64,000 nt of DNA. Origin: Thalassovita autumnalis. Its GTDB lineage: Bacteria; Pseudomonadota; Alphaproteobacteria; Rhodobacterales; Rhodobacteraceae. Positions 44,266-53,795 of this stretch are shown here, in pieces. The number at the start of each line of letters is the position of its first letter. Position 1 is the first letter of the stretch. The position numbers and the translations under genes are program-made. The notes below the pieces were generated by a model that searched no databases, was not told where the DNA came from, and was given only the letters and a program-made list of their open reading frames with translations. Location of the stretch: NCBI RefSeq assembly GCF_001458255.1, contig NZ_CYSB01000030.1, positions 186,001 to 250,000 of the forward strand. The letters run 5' to 3'.

Positions 44266-45357
44266 ATGAACGTCCATACCTCCGAAATTGATCGGGTGAT
44301 GCAGGCGGATGAGGCGCGCGATGCGTTGGCGCGGCTGCGGACCTGGGCTGAAACCGCCTCGGATGCGGAGTTGAAAGAGGTGGATGCAGGGCTGCTGGCG
44401 CTGCTGCGCAGCGGGCAATATCCTGAGCTAAGCCGTGAATATCCCGAAGATTTCACCGTTGATGCGGCCTATAAGGCCAGCCTGCCGGATCTGCAAAACG
44501 GGCCCTCCAGCCTGATCCGCGGCGCCAAGCGGGCGATCCAGCATGTGGGGATCTCCAACTTCCGTCTGCCGATCCGTTTCCACACCCGCGATGGGGCGGA
44601 CATCACGCTGGAAACCTCGGTCACCGGCACAGTCAGTCTTGAGGCGGAGAAGAAGGGCATCAACATGTCCCGCATCATGCGGTCCTTCTATCGCCATGCG
44701 GAAAAGACCTTCAGCTTCGAAGTGGTTGAGGCCGCGTTGGAGGATTACAAGGCCGATCTGGAAAGCTTTGATGCGCGGATCCAGATGCGGTTTTCCTATC
44801 CGGTGAAGGTTCCGTCGTTGCGGTCGGGTCTTGCAGGATACCAGTATTACGACATCGCGCTGGAGCTGATCGAAAGCGCCGGTGTGCGCAAGAAGATCAT
44901 GCATCTGGACTATGTCTATTCCTCCACATGCCCCTGTTCGCTGGAATTGAGCGAACACGCCCGCCAAACCCGCGGTCAGCTGGCCACGCCGCATTCGCAG
45001 CGTTCGGTGGCGCGGATTTCGGTCGAACTGGTGGGCAAGGCCTGTCTGTGGTTTGAGGATCTGATCGAATTGGCGCGTCAGGCGGTTCCGACGGAAACGC
45101 AGGTGATGGTCAAACGCGAAGATGAACAGGCCTTTGCCGAGTTGAACGCCGCGAACCCCATCTTTGTTGAAGACGCTGCGCGGCTGTTTTCACAAAGCCT
45201 AGAGGCTGATGCGCGGGTTGGGGATTTCCGTGTGGTGGCCAGCCACCAAGAAAGCCTGCACAGCCATGATGCGGTGTCCATCCTGACCGAAGGGGCCACC
45301 TTCGCCGCCGAAAGCTATGACCCCAAGATGTTTGCCACATTGCATCATCCGGGCTGA
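44266..45357 (+). CDS. folE2: GTP cyclohydrolase FolE2 (type IB)
   Basis: A 363-residue tunnelling-fold enzyme making 7,8-dihydroneopterin triphosphate from GTP, the first step of folate (and possibly queuosine) synthesis. The catalytic Cys and neighbours are in YVYSSTCPCSLELSEHARQ, and the N-terminal region IQHVGISNFRLPIRF and the HSQRSVARI segment are characteristic of type IB. The later folate steps folB and folP are encoded at 57.6 kb. Start GGGGATCACCAGCT-ATG is acceptable. Confidence 0.95.
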   Translation: MNVHTSEIDRVMQADEARDALARLRTWAETASDAELKEVDAGLLALLRSGQYPELSREYPEDFTVDAAYKASLPDLQNGPSSLIRGAKRAIQHVGISNFRLPIRFHTRDGADITLETSVTGTVSLEAEKKGINMSRIMRSFYRHAEKTFSFEVVEAALEDYKADLESFDARIQMRFSYPVKVPSLRSGLAGYQYYDIALELIESAGVRKKIMHLDYVYSSTCPCSLELSEHARQTRGQLATPHSQRSVARISVELVGKACLWFEDLIELARQAVPTETQVMVKREDEQAFAELNAANPIFVEDAARLFSQSLEADARVGDFRVVASHQESLHSHDAVSILTEGATFAAESYDPKMFATLHHPG

Positions 45358-45386
45358 GCCGCTGCCTGAATTCGGGGCAATTGCCT

Positions 45387-45415
45387 AAATGCCGCCTGTT
45401 GAGGCGGCATTTTTC
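45387..45415 (+). terminator. Terminator after folE2
   Basis: AAATGCCGCC (45387-45396) pairs with GGCGGCATTT (45403-45412), followed by further T residues. Confidence 0.92.
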
Positions 45416-45468
45416 GTTATTGCGCATCCCAATCGTCGGCGACGGCACAGCTCAGATGTGCCAATCTG

Positions 45469-45490
45469 TGTAAATAATGTTTATTTTACA
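45469..45490. promoter_or_regulatory. Interrupted palindrome TGTAAA-N10-TTTACA
   Basis: A 22-base site about 160 bases before the DUF1127 gene, with an AT-rich centre standing out from its GC-rich surroundings. Half-sites TGTAAA and TTTACA suggest a dimeric regulator; I cannot name it. Confidence 0.4.
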
Positions 45491-45647
45491 TGGCTTTAAG
45501 TAGTTTTTAGTGAGGCTGTTGTTGAATTATTGCTGCATTGCAGCAGGCGCAGGGCTGATATTCCGAACCGGCAGTGGTATGGTCAATCACTCTGCCCTAT
45601 TTTCAAGGTCAAGGGGGGGGACCAACGTAACAGAAGGTTCCAAGATC

Positions 45648-45872
45648 ATGGCATTGAACGCTGTAAATCACATTGAAAACGCTGGTCTGGTTGCCCGTAT
45701 GGGTCAACTGTGGTCCGGTCTGGTCCAGGGCATGATCGCCTATGGTGAAAGCCGTTCGCGTTTTAACGAAATCCAGGCACTGGAACGCATGAGCGACCGC
45801 GAACTGGCCGATATCGGTCTGAAGCGCGACCAGATTGTCCGCCACGTTTTCCGCGACCAGTTCTACCTGTAA
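45648..45872 (+). CDS. DUF1127 family small protein
   Basis: A 74-residue protein. The conserved DUF1127 module is at the C-terminus: RFNEIQALERMSDRELADIG followed by LKRDQIVRHVFRD. Such proteins in alphaproteobacteria have been linked to RNA turnover and nutrient or stress adaptation. The ATG at 45648 is chosen since it starts the known part; upstream codons are not conserved-looking. It is followed by a terminator, so it forms its own unit. Confidence 0.88.
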   Translation: MALNAVNHIENAGLVARMGQLWSGLVQGMIAYGESRSRFNEIQALERMSDRELADIGLKRDQIVRHVFRDQFYL

Positions 45873-45923
45873 TCTGATACCCTGCGCTTGGCAGGGCAGA
45901 TGGACAGGCGATAGGCCGCACCA

Positions 45924-45962
45924 AGGGGCTCCGCAGCATGCACAGCATGCCGGGGCCTTTTT
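45924..45962 (+). terminator. Terminator after the DUF1127 gene
   Basis: GGGGCTCCG...GCATG and CATGC-CGGGGCC form an imperfect stem between about 45925 and 45957, followed by TTTTT. Confidence 0.75.
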
Positions 45963-46017
45963 GCTGTCTGATGCCGATGCATGACCTGTTGCGCGACGGT
46001 AGCGTGCAGGGGGCCAG

Positions 46018-47526
46018 ATGACCGGCTTGGCCGCGCGCTGTCTTGACTCGCCCCTGTTCAGGGTCCATCGCTTCCTCATGTTGGATCTTCGACCCGTCGG
46101 ATATGTGATTGGCCTGTTGGTGGCCGTGCTGGGGCTGACCATGCTGGCGCCGATGCTGGTGGATCTGGCCACGGGTGAGGAGCATTGGCGCGTCTTTGCA
46201 CAAAGCGCCCTGCTGACCATATTTATCGGCGGCATGATCTCTCTGGCGTGTCAGAACGGTAACCAGGAGGGGCTGAACATTCAGCAGACCTTTATCCTGA
46301 CAACCGGGGTCTGGCTGGCCCTGCCGATCTTTGCTGCACTGCCTTTCTATTTTGGGGAAACCCAGGCCACGCCGGTGGATGCGTTTTTCGAAGCGATGTC
46401 CGGGCTGACCACCACGGGGGCCACGGTCTTTGCCGGGCTTGATACCATGGCGAAGGGGCTGTTGCTGTGGCGGGGCATCCTGCAGTGGCTGGGCGGCATT
46501 GGGATCATTGTTGTGGCGATGGTGTTTCTGCCGGAGCTGCGCGTCGGTGGGATGCAGATCTTCCGCTCGGAAGGGTTTGACACCATGGGCAAGATCCTGC
46601 CCCGCGCGACCGAGATTGCAAGCCAGATTTCAGTGATCTACGTGGCGCTGACGGTGCTCTGCACCTTGAGCTACCTTCTCTTGGGGATGAGCGCCTTTGA
46701 CGCCACAGTGCATGCGCTGACAACCATTTCGACCGGCGGGTTTTCCACCTATGACGCATCATTTGGGGCCTTCTCAGGACCGCTGGAATATGTCGCGGCG
46801 GTGTTCATGGTGCTGTCGGCGCTGCCTTTTGTGCGGTACGTGCAGATGCTGAACGGTCACCATGGTGCGCTGCTGATGGATCGTCAGGTCTATGGTTTCC
46901 TGCTGACCTTGGTGCTGCTGATCGGTTTTGCCACCACTGTTCTCATCACGCTGCAGGGACATGAGGCCGGGTCTTCGCTGCGGCAGGTGGTGTTTAACGT
47001 GACCTCCATCATGACCGGGACCGGCTATGCGTCGGTCGATTACATGGGCTGGGGCAACCTGCTGATTGCGATGTTCTTCTTCATCGGTCTGATCGGCGGA
47101 TGCGCGGGATCAACCGCCTGTTCGGTGAAGGTGTTCCGCTACCAGATCCTCTTTGCTTCGATCAAATCGCAGCTTCTGAAAACCCAAAGCCCCAACGCCA
47201 TGGTGCCGCCCCGCTATGAGGGGCGCAAAATCGACGATGATATTCTGAACTCGGTCATGTCGTTCTTTGTGTTCTTCTTTGTCACCATGGGGGTGCTGGC
47301 CGTGGCACTTGGGATGACGGGGTTGGATTTCATGACGTCGATCTCCGGCGCGGCGTCGGCCCTGGCCAACATCGGCCCGGGTCTGGGGGATGAGATTGGC
47401 CCCGCAGGCAATTTCGCCGGCCTTAACGACGCAGCGAAATGGCTGTTGTCGGTGGCAATGCTGATCGGACGGCTGGAACTGCTGGCGGTTTATGCAATGC
47501 TGACCGTGACCTTCTGGCGGGCGTAA
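46018..47526 (+). CDS. trkH: TrkH-family potassium transporter
   Basis: A 502-residue inner-membrane K+ uptake subunit with four MPM repeats. Selectivity-filter segments are seen as AMSGLTTTGATV, TTISTGGFSTYD, SIMTGTGYASVD and SGAASALANIGPGL. It works with the cytoplasmic NAD-binding TrkA, not encoded here. The start is ambiguous: 46018 has a strong AGGGGG site, while 46078 (MLDLRPVGYVIG) is where related proteins commonly begin. Confidence 0.92.
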   Translation: MTGLAARCLDSPLFRVHRFLMLDLRPVGYVIGLLVAVLGLTMLAPMLVDLATGEEHWRVFAQSALLTIFIGGMISLACQNGNQEGLNIQQTFILTTGVWLALPIFAALPFYFGETQATPVDAFFEAMSGLTTTGATVFAGLDTMAKGLLLWRGILQWLGGIGIIVVAMVFLPELRVGGMQIFRSEGFDTMGKILPRATEIASQISVIYVALTVLCTLSYLLLGMSAFDATVHALTTISTGGFSTYDASFGAFSGPLEYVAAVFMVLSALPFVRYVQMLNGHHGALLMDRQVYGFLLTLVLLIGFATTVLITLQGHEAGSSLRQVVFNVTSIMTGTGYASVDYMGWGNLLIAMFFFIGLIGGCAGSTACSVKVFRYQILFASIKSQLLKTQSPNAMVPPRYEGRKIDDDILNSVMSFFVFFFVTMGVLAVALGMTGLDFMTSISGAASALANIGPGLGDEIGPAGNFAGLNDAAKWLLSVAMLIGRLELLAVYAMLTVTFWRA

Positions 47527-47529
47527 CGG

Positions 47530-47994
47530 ATGCGGCTACTAACGGCAGGGCTGTTGGTGTCTTTGACCGCTGGTTGCGCCACGAAAGTTCAGCTTGAAAC
47601 CTTCTTGAACGAGATTTTGAACCCGATCTGGCAAGGCGAAATAACCGATGCCTGTGTGTCGGCTCTGGCTGGTAGCGCTGGCTTCTTTACTTATGAAGCC
47701 GGTGTTGCCGGGCAGGTGGCAAAACCTGATAATTCAAACAGCGAAGGCCATTGGCACCGCGCACGCAGCTTGGCCGAAAGGGTTGAAACATGGGACGTAG
47801 CTAAGCGAGGTGCTGGTGCTGCAATGACGGTGTTGGACAACCGCGATTGTATCCGTAACCTACATCCTGAGGCGGACCGGCTGCTGTGGGGCGATGCGCC
47901 AGGCATCTACTATGTTTCAATTAACCGAGAGGTCATTGTCGTGCTTTATGATGGGGCTGAGCGGCTGGGAATGATCTTGGTGCAAGCACGGTAG
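47530..47994 (+). CDS. Orphan lipoprotein of unknown function
   Basis: A 154-residue protein with a lipoprotein signal (MRLLTAGLLVSLTAGC, lipobox LTAGC). The rest, with TDACVSALAGSAGFFTYEAG and a C-terminal beta-rich part, matches nothing I know. It starts three bases after trkH but has more A/T-rich codons than its neighbours, which hints at a different history. A bidirectional terminator follows. Confidence 0.72.
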   Translation: MRLLTAGLLVSLTAGCATKVQLETFLNEILNPIWQGEITDACVSALAGSAGFFTYEAGVAGQVAKPDNSNSEGHWHRARSLAERVETWDVAKRGAGAAMTVLDNRDCIRNLHPEADRLLWGDAPGIYYVSINREVIVVLYDGAERLGMILVQAR

Positions 47995-48003
47995 TGGGCC
48001 GGC

Positions 48004-48040
48004 AAAGAAAAACCGGCGCAAAATGCGCCGGTTTCTTTTT
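48004..48040. terminator. Bidirectional terminator between convergent genes
   Basis: AAACCGGCGCA (48010-48020) pairs with TGCGCCGGTTT (48024-48034). T-runs flank it on both strands, so it serves both the lipoprotein gene and the convergent SPOR/protease-like gene. Confidence 0.93.
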
Positions 48041-48058
48041 GTCTCACCGTGGGGTGTC

Positions 48059-49807
48059 TTAGTCCCAGCAGTTGACCAGTACCGTCAGGCCGCTGGCCTT
48101 GGTGGTCAGGTCCTCAGGGGCCATGGTCGAGAGGACATCGGTTGCTGTCGCTGCAATGTCGAGCGTGCTGAGGAAACCCTCAATTGCCGCGGCATCCACC
48201 GCAAAGCTGACGTCCTGCGGCAGCTGTTTGCCACCGGCATTGCGCGGCAGCAGCATGCCCATGACCGCGCCACCGGCATCAAAGACCGGGCCGCCGGTGT
48301 CCCCGGGCAGAGTGGCCAGTGCCAGACGGGTCAGCTCTTCCTCACCGCTGAGGCCGGTCAGATCCGCCAAGGTGCCGAAGGTCAGGGTCGGCGCACCCAG
48401 AACACCACCGTAGGAGTAGCCGGAAACGGCTACGTCAGATTGCAGACGCGGCACTGCGCGCTGCAGTTCTGCCACCTGCGCCGGTGCCAGCGGTTGGGTT
48501 GGTATCAGCGCAGCCAGACCCAGCGCGGCATCGGTGCCGATCACCTGCGCCTCGACGCCATCGTCCAGCGTGATGCGGCTGCAGCTGCCAACAGCGTCAA
48601 TGCTGGTCAGCACGGTGCCTGCGCCATCCACATAGAACCCGGACCGCGCCAGACGCGGTTTGCGGATCTGCAGACCCGAGAGCAGATCGATGCGCTGTTC
48701 CTCATTGCTGCCGGCGGCAGGGCTCATCACGCCATCAAGACGTGCAAAGCTTTCCTGCATCTGACCCAACAGACGGCTGCGGCGCTCTTCGTCACCGGCG
48801 GGCCAGATCAGGGTGAAGCCTTTGATTTCGCCATCTTTCAGCGCCACCTGGGTGTGCGACACGATCTGACTGTTGCTGCCGGTCAGCAGGAAGCTGTCTT
48901 TGCGACGCTCACGTTTGCCCTCCAGCGGTACGATTTCCAGCGTCTGCATGATGTCATAAAGGCCAAACAGCGTTTTCTGATCGCCGGGCTGCGAAATCAG
49001 CAGGGCGCGCGCCTGCGGCACAGCGCCCGAGGCGTCGAAATGGGCATAAGGCGCTTCGTACTTGTTGAAGGCCACCACACCCAGCGGCAGCATCATCTCG
49101 ATGCCCGCGGTGGCATCGCGCACCAGCTGGATGTCCAACCCTTCCAGAACGGCATTATACTGACCCAGTAGTTCGGCGCGCTGGCCGGTGGTCAAAATGC
49201 CGGTTTCTTCATGGCCATAGGCCTGCTGCCATGCTGCCATAGACCCGCGGGTGCCACGACCAAAGGCGCCATCGATTGCCGAATTGTAAAAGCCGGCCCA
49301 CTGCAACATGCGCTGCAGCTCCATCTTTTCTTCTTTCGACAGCAGCGACTCGGAGCGGCGGGCCTCTGCCTTGGTTTCATCCGGCAGCTGCGGTTCTGCT
49401 GGAACGGCAACCGCTTCGGGCTGCGGTGCTGCGGTGTCGGTCGCGCCGGAGGTCACTGAGGGGGTGACCGCTGCAACGGTGCTGCCGCCAACGGGCCAGA
49501 ACTGTTGGCCATAGGCGCGGGAGAAGGCGATGTAGCTGTCGCGCGGGATTTTGCCCTCACTGCGCAGCACGTTCAGCACCTGTTCGGCGTCTGTACGGCT
49601 GTAAGGGCCCAGGGCCACGGCGTACCAGCCGCCCTGCATTGCAAAACCGTTGATATCCTCAAGCGCGGCAGAATAGTCGCGGATCCGGTCTTGGGCTGCT
49701 GCCAGATTGGGCTGGGCTTCGATCTGAACCCAGACCTGCCCTTCCTGGGCGGAGGCGATGCGGGTCAGCATCAGCAGCGTGATAAAGAAAGAAACAAATG
49801 TTCGCAT
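48059..49807 (-). CDS. SPOR / PG-binding / trypsin-fold protein, probable pseudoprotease
   Basis: A 582-residue exported protein: signal peptide (1-22), a SPOR-like domain (about 25-105), a helical peptidoglycan-binding domain (about 165-225) and a chymotrypsin-fold region (about 240-560). Aligned by eye with the DegP-type protease in this window, the three catalytic positions are changed: VLTSIDAV has Asp404 where His belongs, GTDAALGLAAL has Gly430 where Asp belongs and PGDTGGPVFD has Thr504 where Ser belongs. It is therefore probably not an active protease but a cell-wall-bound scaffold or binding protein. ATGATG at 49810-49805 makes the start uncertain by one residue. Confidence 0.85.
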   Translation of the reverse strand: MRTFVSFFITLLMLTRIASAQEGQVWVQIEAQPNLAAAQDRIRDYSAALEDINGFAMQGGWYAVALGPYSRTDAEQVLNVLRSEGKIPRDSYIAFSRAYGQQFWPVGGSTVAAVTPSVTSGATDTAAPQPEAVAVPAEPQLPDETKAEARRSESLLSKEEKMELQRMLQWAGFYNSAIDGAFGRGTRGSMAAWQQAYGHEETGILTTGQRAELLGQYNAVLEGLDIQLVRDATAGIEMMLPLGVVAFNKYEAPYAHFDASGAVPQARALLISQPGDQKTLFGLYDIMQTLEIVPLEGKRERRKDSFLLTGSNSQIVSHTQVALKDGEIKGFTLIWPAGDEERRSRLLGQMQESFARLDGVMSPAAGSNEEQRIDLLSGLQIRKPRLARSGFYVDGAGTVLTSIDAVGSCSRITLDDGVEAQVIGTDAALGLAALIPTQPLAPAQVAELQRAVPRLQSDVAVSGYSYGGVLGAPTLTFGTLADLTGLSGEEELTRLALATLPGDTGGPVFDAGGAVMGMLLPRNAGGKQLPQDVSFAVDAAAIEGFLSTLDIAATATDVLSTMAPEDLTTKASGLTVLVNCWD

Positions 49808-49995
49808 CATAGTCAGAAATATCCTTACCTGTCGCGTCGTCACGATTGCGCGCTGTTTTATCAGGTTCCGTGAGGCTTGCACTTAAATAATGCGTCAGGC
49901 TGCAATTGACCCCGCGCTGTTGCCCTCGTAGGTAAGGCGAGCAAATTCACATGGGCCCCAGTGAGGGGTGCTTTTGGCCGGATAAGGCAGGGATC

Positions 49996-50946
49996 ATGGC
50001 AGAGACGATCAGCAAACCGCGCAGTTTTCAGGAGATCATTCTGAGGCTTCAGGCCTATTGGGCCTCAAAGGGCTGCGCCGTGATGCAACCCTATGACATG
50101 GAAGTGGGGGCAGGGACGTTCCACCCGGCCACCACATTGCGCTCGCTGGGCTCCCGCCCTTGGGCTGCGGCCTATGTACAGCCTTCGCGTCGCCCGACCG
50201 ATGGCCGCTATGGGGAAAACCCGAACCGTCTGCAGCACTATTATCAGTATCAGGTGTTGATCAAACCCTCGCCGCCGGATCTGCAGGAGCTGTACCTCGG
50301 CTCGCTGGCTGCGATTGGCATCGACATGGACATGCATGACATCCGCTTTGTTGAGGATGACTGGGAAAGCCCGACACTGGGCGCCTGGGGTCTGGGCTGG
50401 GAAGTCTGGTGCGACGGGATGGAAGTCAGCCAGTTCACCTACTTCCAGCAGGTGGGTGGTCATGACTGTGCACCGGTTTCGGGCGAGTTGACCTACGGTC
50501 TGGAGCGTCTGGCGATGCATATCCTTGGCGTGGATCACGTGATGGACATGCCGTTCAATGATCCCGATGGCACCATCGCGCTATCCTACGGGGACGTCTT
50601 CAAACAGACCGAAGAAGAATACGCGCGCTGGAACTTTGACGTGGCCAACACCGATGTGTTGTTGAAGCAGTTCGAAGAGGCCGAAGCCGAATGCGAAGCC
50701 ATTCTGGCCAAAGACCACATCGACCCGAAAACCGGCAAACGCATCATCATGGCGCACCCCGCTTATGACCAGTGCATTAAGGCCAGCCACCTGTTCAACC
50801 TCCTGGACGCGCGCGGCGTGATCTCGGTCACCGAACGTCAGGCCTATATCGGCCGCGTCCGTGCCCTGGCCAAACAATGCGCCGACGCCTTTGTGCTGAC
50901 CGAGGCGGGGGGATACGACGCTGCCAAAGCAGAGGCGGGCGCTTAA
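49996..50946 (+). CDS. glyQ: Glycine--tRNA ligase alpha subunit
   Basis: A 316-residue class II synthetase subunit carrying the aminoacylation active site. [38 protein letters not shown] and the [19 protein letters not shown] stretch are the family hallmarks. The start at 49996 gives the expected N-terminus; the frame is open to 49951. The gene ends directly at the start of a small membrane-protein gene. Confidence 0.97.
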   Translation: MAETISKPRSFQEIILRLQAYWASKGCAVMQPYDMEVGAGTFHPATTLRSLGSRPWAAAYVQPSRRPTDGRYGENPNRLQHYYQYQVLIKPSPPDLQELYLGSLAAIGIDMDMHDIRFVEDDWESPTLGAWGLGWEVWCDGMEVSQFTYFQQVGGHDCAPVSGELTYGLERLAMHILGVDHVMDMPFNDPDGTIALSYGDVFKQTEEEYARWNFDVANTDVLLKQFEEAEAECEAILAKDHIDPKTGKRIIMAHPAYDQCIKASHLFNLLDARGVISVTERQAYIGRVRALAKQCADAFVLTEAGGYDAAKAEAGA

Positions 50947-51474
50947 ATGTCCGGAAAACTCTTTGGGGGGGCGTTGTTGGTTTTGTCGATCGTTGCTGGC
51001 ATTGCGATGTATTATCTGCAGGTCTACGCCTATTACGATGAGGTGCAGGCCAATGGCACTGATGATGTGGTGATGACCGTGCTGGCCTCCGGTCAGGCGG
51101 AGCCGATCCTTTATGAGGATTATCAGGCCATCGATTCTGACAGCTCCCCGATCCGCTACCGCGCCTGTTTCACCACCACGATGAGCCAGGCGATGATGAC
51201 GGAAACCTACGAAATCTTTGACCGCCCCGAACCGCTGGTCGCGCCCAGCTGGTTTGACTGTTTTGACGCCAAAGAAGTTGGCGCAGCACTGGAAAACGGC
51301 AAAGCCCTGGCCTTCATGGGACAGGAAAACTACCAATATGGCATTGACCGTGTCGTCGCCGTGATGGACGACGGACGTGGCTATGTCTGGCACCAGATCA
51401 ACCACTGCGGTGAGGTTGTCTTTGACGGCAAACCCACCCCCGCTGATTGCCCCACACCTCCGGAAGGCGACTGA
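50947..51474 (+). CDS. Small membrane protein between glyQ and glyS (DUF6446-like)
   Basis: A 175-residue protein with an N-terminal membrane anchor (about 5-27) and a soluble, probably periplasmic domain with four Cys (YRACF, WFDCF, NHCGE, ADCP). It starts on the base after the glyQ stop and ends one base before glyS, so it belongs to the operon. I believe it corresponds to the family named DUF6446 found at this site in related bacteria. Its role is unknown. Confidence 0.78.
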   Translation: MSGKLFGGALLVLSIVAGIAMYYLQVYAYYDEVQANGTDDVVMTVLASGQAEPILYEDYQAIDSDSSPIRYRACFTTTMSQAMMTETYEIFDRPEPLVAPSWFDCFDAKEVGAALENGKALAFMGQENYQYGIDRVVAVMDDGRGYVWHQINHCGEVVFDGKPTPADCPTPPEGD

Positions 51475-51475
51475 T

Positions 51476-53740
51476 ATGCCCGATTTGCTGATTGAACTCT
51501 TTTCCGAAGAAATTCCGGCCCGTATGCAAGGCAAAGCGGCGGAAGATCTGAATAAACTGGTCACCAACGCCATGGTTGGCGCCGGTCTGACCTATGCGGG
51601 CGCCGCTGCCTTTTCGACGCCGCGCCGCTTGACGCTGGCGCTGGAGGGTGTGCTGGCCGAAAGCCCCACCGTGCGTGAAGAGCGCAAGGGCCCCAAAGTG
51701 GGCGCACCGGAGAAAGCCATCGAAGGCTTCTTGCGCGGCGCTGGTCTGACCATGGATCAGCTGGAAGAGCGTGATACCCCGAAAGGGGCCGTTTACTTCG
51801 CCACCATCGAAAAGCCCGGTCGCCCGGCCGCCGCGATCATTGCCGAAGCGTTGGAAGGGGCGATCCGCAACTTCCCCTGGCCAAAATCCATGCGCTGGGG
51901 CGCTGGTTCGCTGCGTTGGGTGCGCCCGTTGCATTCGATCCTGTGCATCCTGACCAATGAGGCCGGTGAGGCTGAAGTTGTGGATCTGGACATTGACGGC
52001 ATCACATCCGGCAACACCACCGAAGGCCACCGTTTCATGGGAGAGGGCCGCTTTGCCGTGACCTCTTTTGAGGATTATTCCCTCAAGCTGAAGCGCAACC
52101 ATGTTGTGCTGGACCCCGTTGAGCGGGCTGAGGCGATCTGGCAGGACGCCACCAATCAGGCCTTTGCCTCGGGTCTGGAAGTGGTTGAGGACAAGGGCCT
52201 CTTGAAAGAGGTTGCCGGTCTGGTCGAATGGCCCGTGGTTCTGATGGGCGCGATTGATGAGGAGTTCCTGGAGCTGCCGCCAGAAGTCTTGCAGACCTCA
52301 ATGAAAGAGCACCAGAAGTTCTTCAGCGTGAAGAACCCCAAGACCGGTCGGATTGAAAAGTTCATCACCGTCGCCAACCGCGAAACCAAAGATCAGGGTG
52401 CCACCATTCTGGCGGGCAACCAGAAGGTCCTATCGGCCCGTTTGGCGGATGCTAAATTCTTCTGGACGAATGACTTGCGCGTTGCGAAATCCGGCATGGA
52501 GACCTGGACCGATCAGCTGTCCAACGTGACCTTCCACAACAAGCTGGGCACCCAGGCGGCGCGGATTGATCGCATTGCCGCGCTGGCGCGTGAGATTGCG
52601 CCGGTATTGGGCGTGGACGCGGATCTGGCAGAACAGGCCGCGAAAGTGGCCAAGGCCGATCTGAGCTCGGAAATGGTTTATGAGTTCCCCGAACTGCAGG
52701 GCCTGATGGGCCGTTACTACGCGGAGGCCGCTGGCCTGCCGGCGGAGGTGGCTGCCACCTGTGAGGAGCATTATTCGCCGCTGGGTCCGTCCGATGATGT
52801 GCCCACCGCACCTGTTTCGGCCACCGTGGCGCTGGCCGATAAGATCGACACGCTGACCGGGTTCTGGGCGATTGATGAAAAGCCCACTGGCTCCAAAGAT
52901 CCCTTCGCCTTGCGTCGTGCGGCCCTGGGGGTGATCCGTCTGGTGCTGGAGAACGGCGTGCGTTGGAAGCTTGATCGTTTCTTTGACGCTCAGGTGCTTG
53001 GGTATCGCTTGGAACAGATCAAAGATGTCGCCAGTGAGCAGGACGTCTATACGCTCGAAAGCACCCTGCGTGAGATCGCCAAATTTGGTGTATTTGGCGC
53101 TGCTCTAAACAGTGTCGCCGAGCACATTGCCAAAAGTGACCAGCACCCGTTTGAACCGGATTTGAGCGAAGGCGCTGAAATTGATCTGACGTCGAAATTT
53201 GTCCAGGAACGTTCTGCCGATCTCCTGTCCTTCTTCCATGACCGCCTGAAGGTTTACTTGAAGGACGAAGGTCTGCGTCATGATGTGATTGATGCCTGTC
53301 TGTCGATGCCGGGCAATGATGACTTGACGCTGCTGGTTAAACGCGCACGCGCGCTTGGGGCGTTCCTGAAAACCGATGACGGTGAAAACCTGCTGCAGGG
53401 TTACAAACGCGCCAACAACATCCTGACCCAGGCTGAGGCGAAGGATGGGGTGGAATATTCCTTCGGTGCGGATGTGAAGTTCGCGGAAAGCGATGAGGAA
53501 AAGGCGCTGTTTGCTGCGCTGGATCAGGCTGAGGCCGCGATCACCCCGGCGATGCAGTCCGAAGATTTCGAGGCGGCAATGGGTGCAATGGCTGCGCTGC
53601 GGGCGCCGATCGATGCCTTCTTTGAAGGGGTGCAGGTCAACAGCGACAATGATGTTGTGCGCCGCAACCGCCTGAACCTCCTGAGCCGTATCCGTCAGAT
53701 CTGTGGCGGCGTGGCGGATCTGACCCGCGTCGAAGGCTAA
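51476..53740 (+). CDS. glyS: Glycine--tRNA ligase beta subunit
   Basis: A 754-residue subunit that binds tRNA and forms the alpha2-beta2 enzyme with GlyQ. It begins MPDLLIELFSEEIPARMQG, the canonical N-terminus, and includes FSTPRRLTL, KSMRWGAGSLRWVRPLHS and the HD-like and anticodon-binding domains. The start at 51476 is preferred over the longer frame, which would overlap the previous gene. Confidence 0.97.
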   Translation: MPDLLIELFSEEIPARMQGKAAEDLNKLVTNAMVGAGLTYAGAAAFSTPRRLTLALEGVLAESPTVREERKGPKVGAPEKAIEGFLRGAGLTMDQLEERDTPKGAVYFATIEKPGRPAAAIIAEALEGAIRNFPWPKSMRWGAGSLRWVRPLHSILCILTNEAGEAEVVDLDIDGITSGNTTEGHRFMGEGRFAVTSFEDYSLKLKRNHVVLDPVERAEAIWQDATNQAFASGLEVVEDKGLLKEVAGLVEWPVVLMGAIDEEFLELPPEVLQTSMKEHQKFFSVKNPKTGRIEKFITVANRETKDQGATILAGNQKVLSARLADAKFFWTNDLRVAKSGMETWTDQLSNVTFHNKLGTQAARIDRIAALAREIAPVLGVDADLAEQAAKVAKADLSSEMVYEFPELQGLMGRYYAEAAGLPAEVAATCEEHYSPLGPSDDVPTAPVSATVALADKIDTLTGFWAIDEKPTGSKDPFALRRAALGVIRLVLENGVRWKLDRFFDAQVLGYRLEQIKDVASEQDVYTLESTLREIAKFGVFGAALNSVAEHIAKSDQHPFEPDLSEGAEIDLTSKFVQERSADLLSFFHDRLKVYLKDEGLRHDVIDACLSMPGNDDLTLLVKRARALGAFLKTDDGENLLQGYKRANNILTQAEAKDGVEYSFGADVKFAESDEEKALFAALDQAEAAITPAMQSEDFEAAMGAMAALRAPIDAFFEGVQVNSDNDVVRRNRLNLLSRIRQICGGVADLTRVEG

Positions 53741-53765
53741 GCGCTGCGACTTCAGAATGATAACC

Positions 53766-53795
53766 AAAGGCCGGGGCAACCCGGCCTTTTGACTT
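53766..53795 (+). terminator. Terminator after glyS
   Basis: AAAGGCCGG (53766-53774) pairs with CCGGCCTTT (53781-53789), then TGACTTTTT. Confidence 0.88.
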
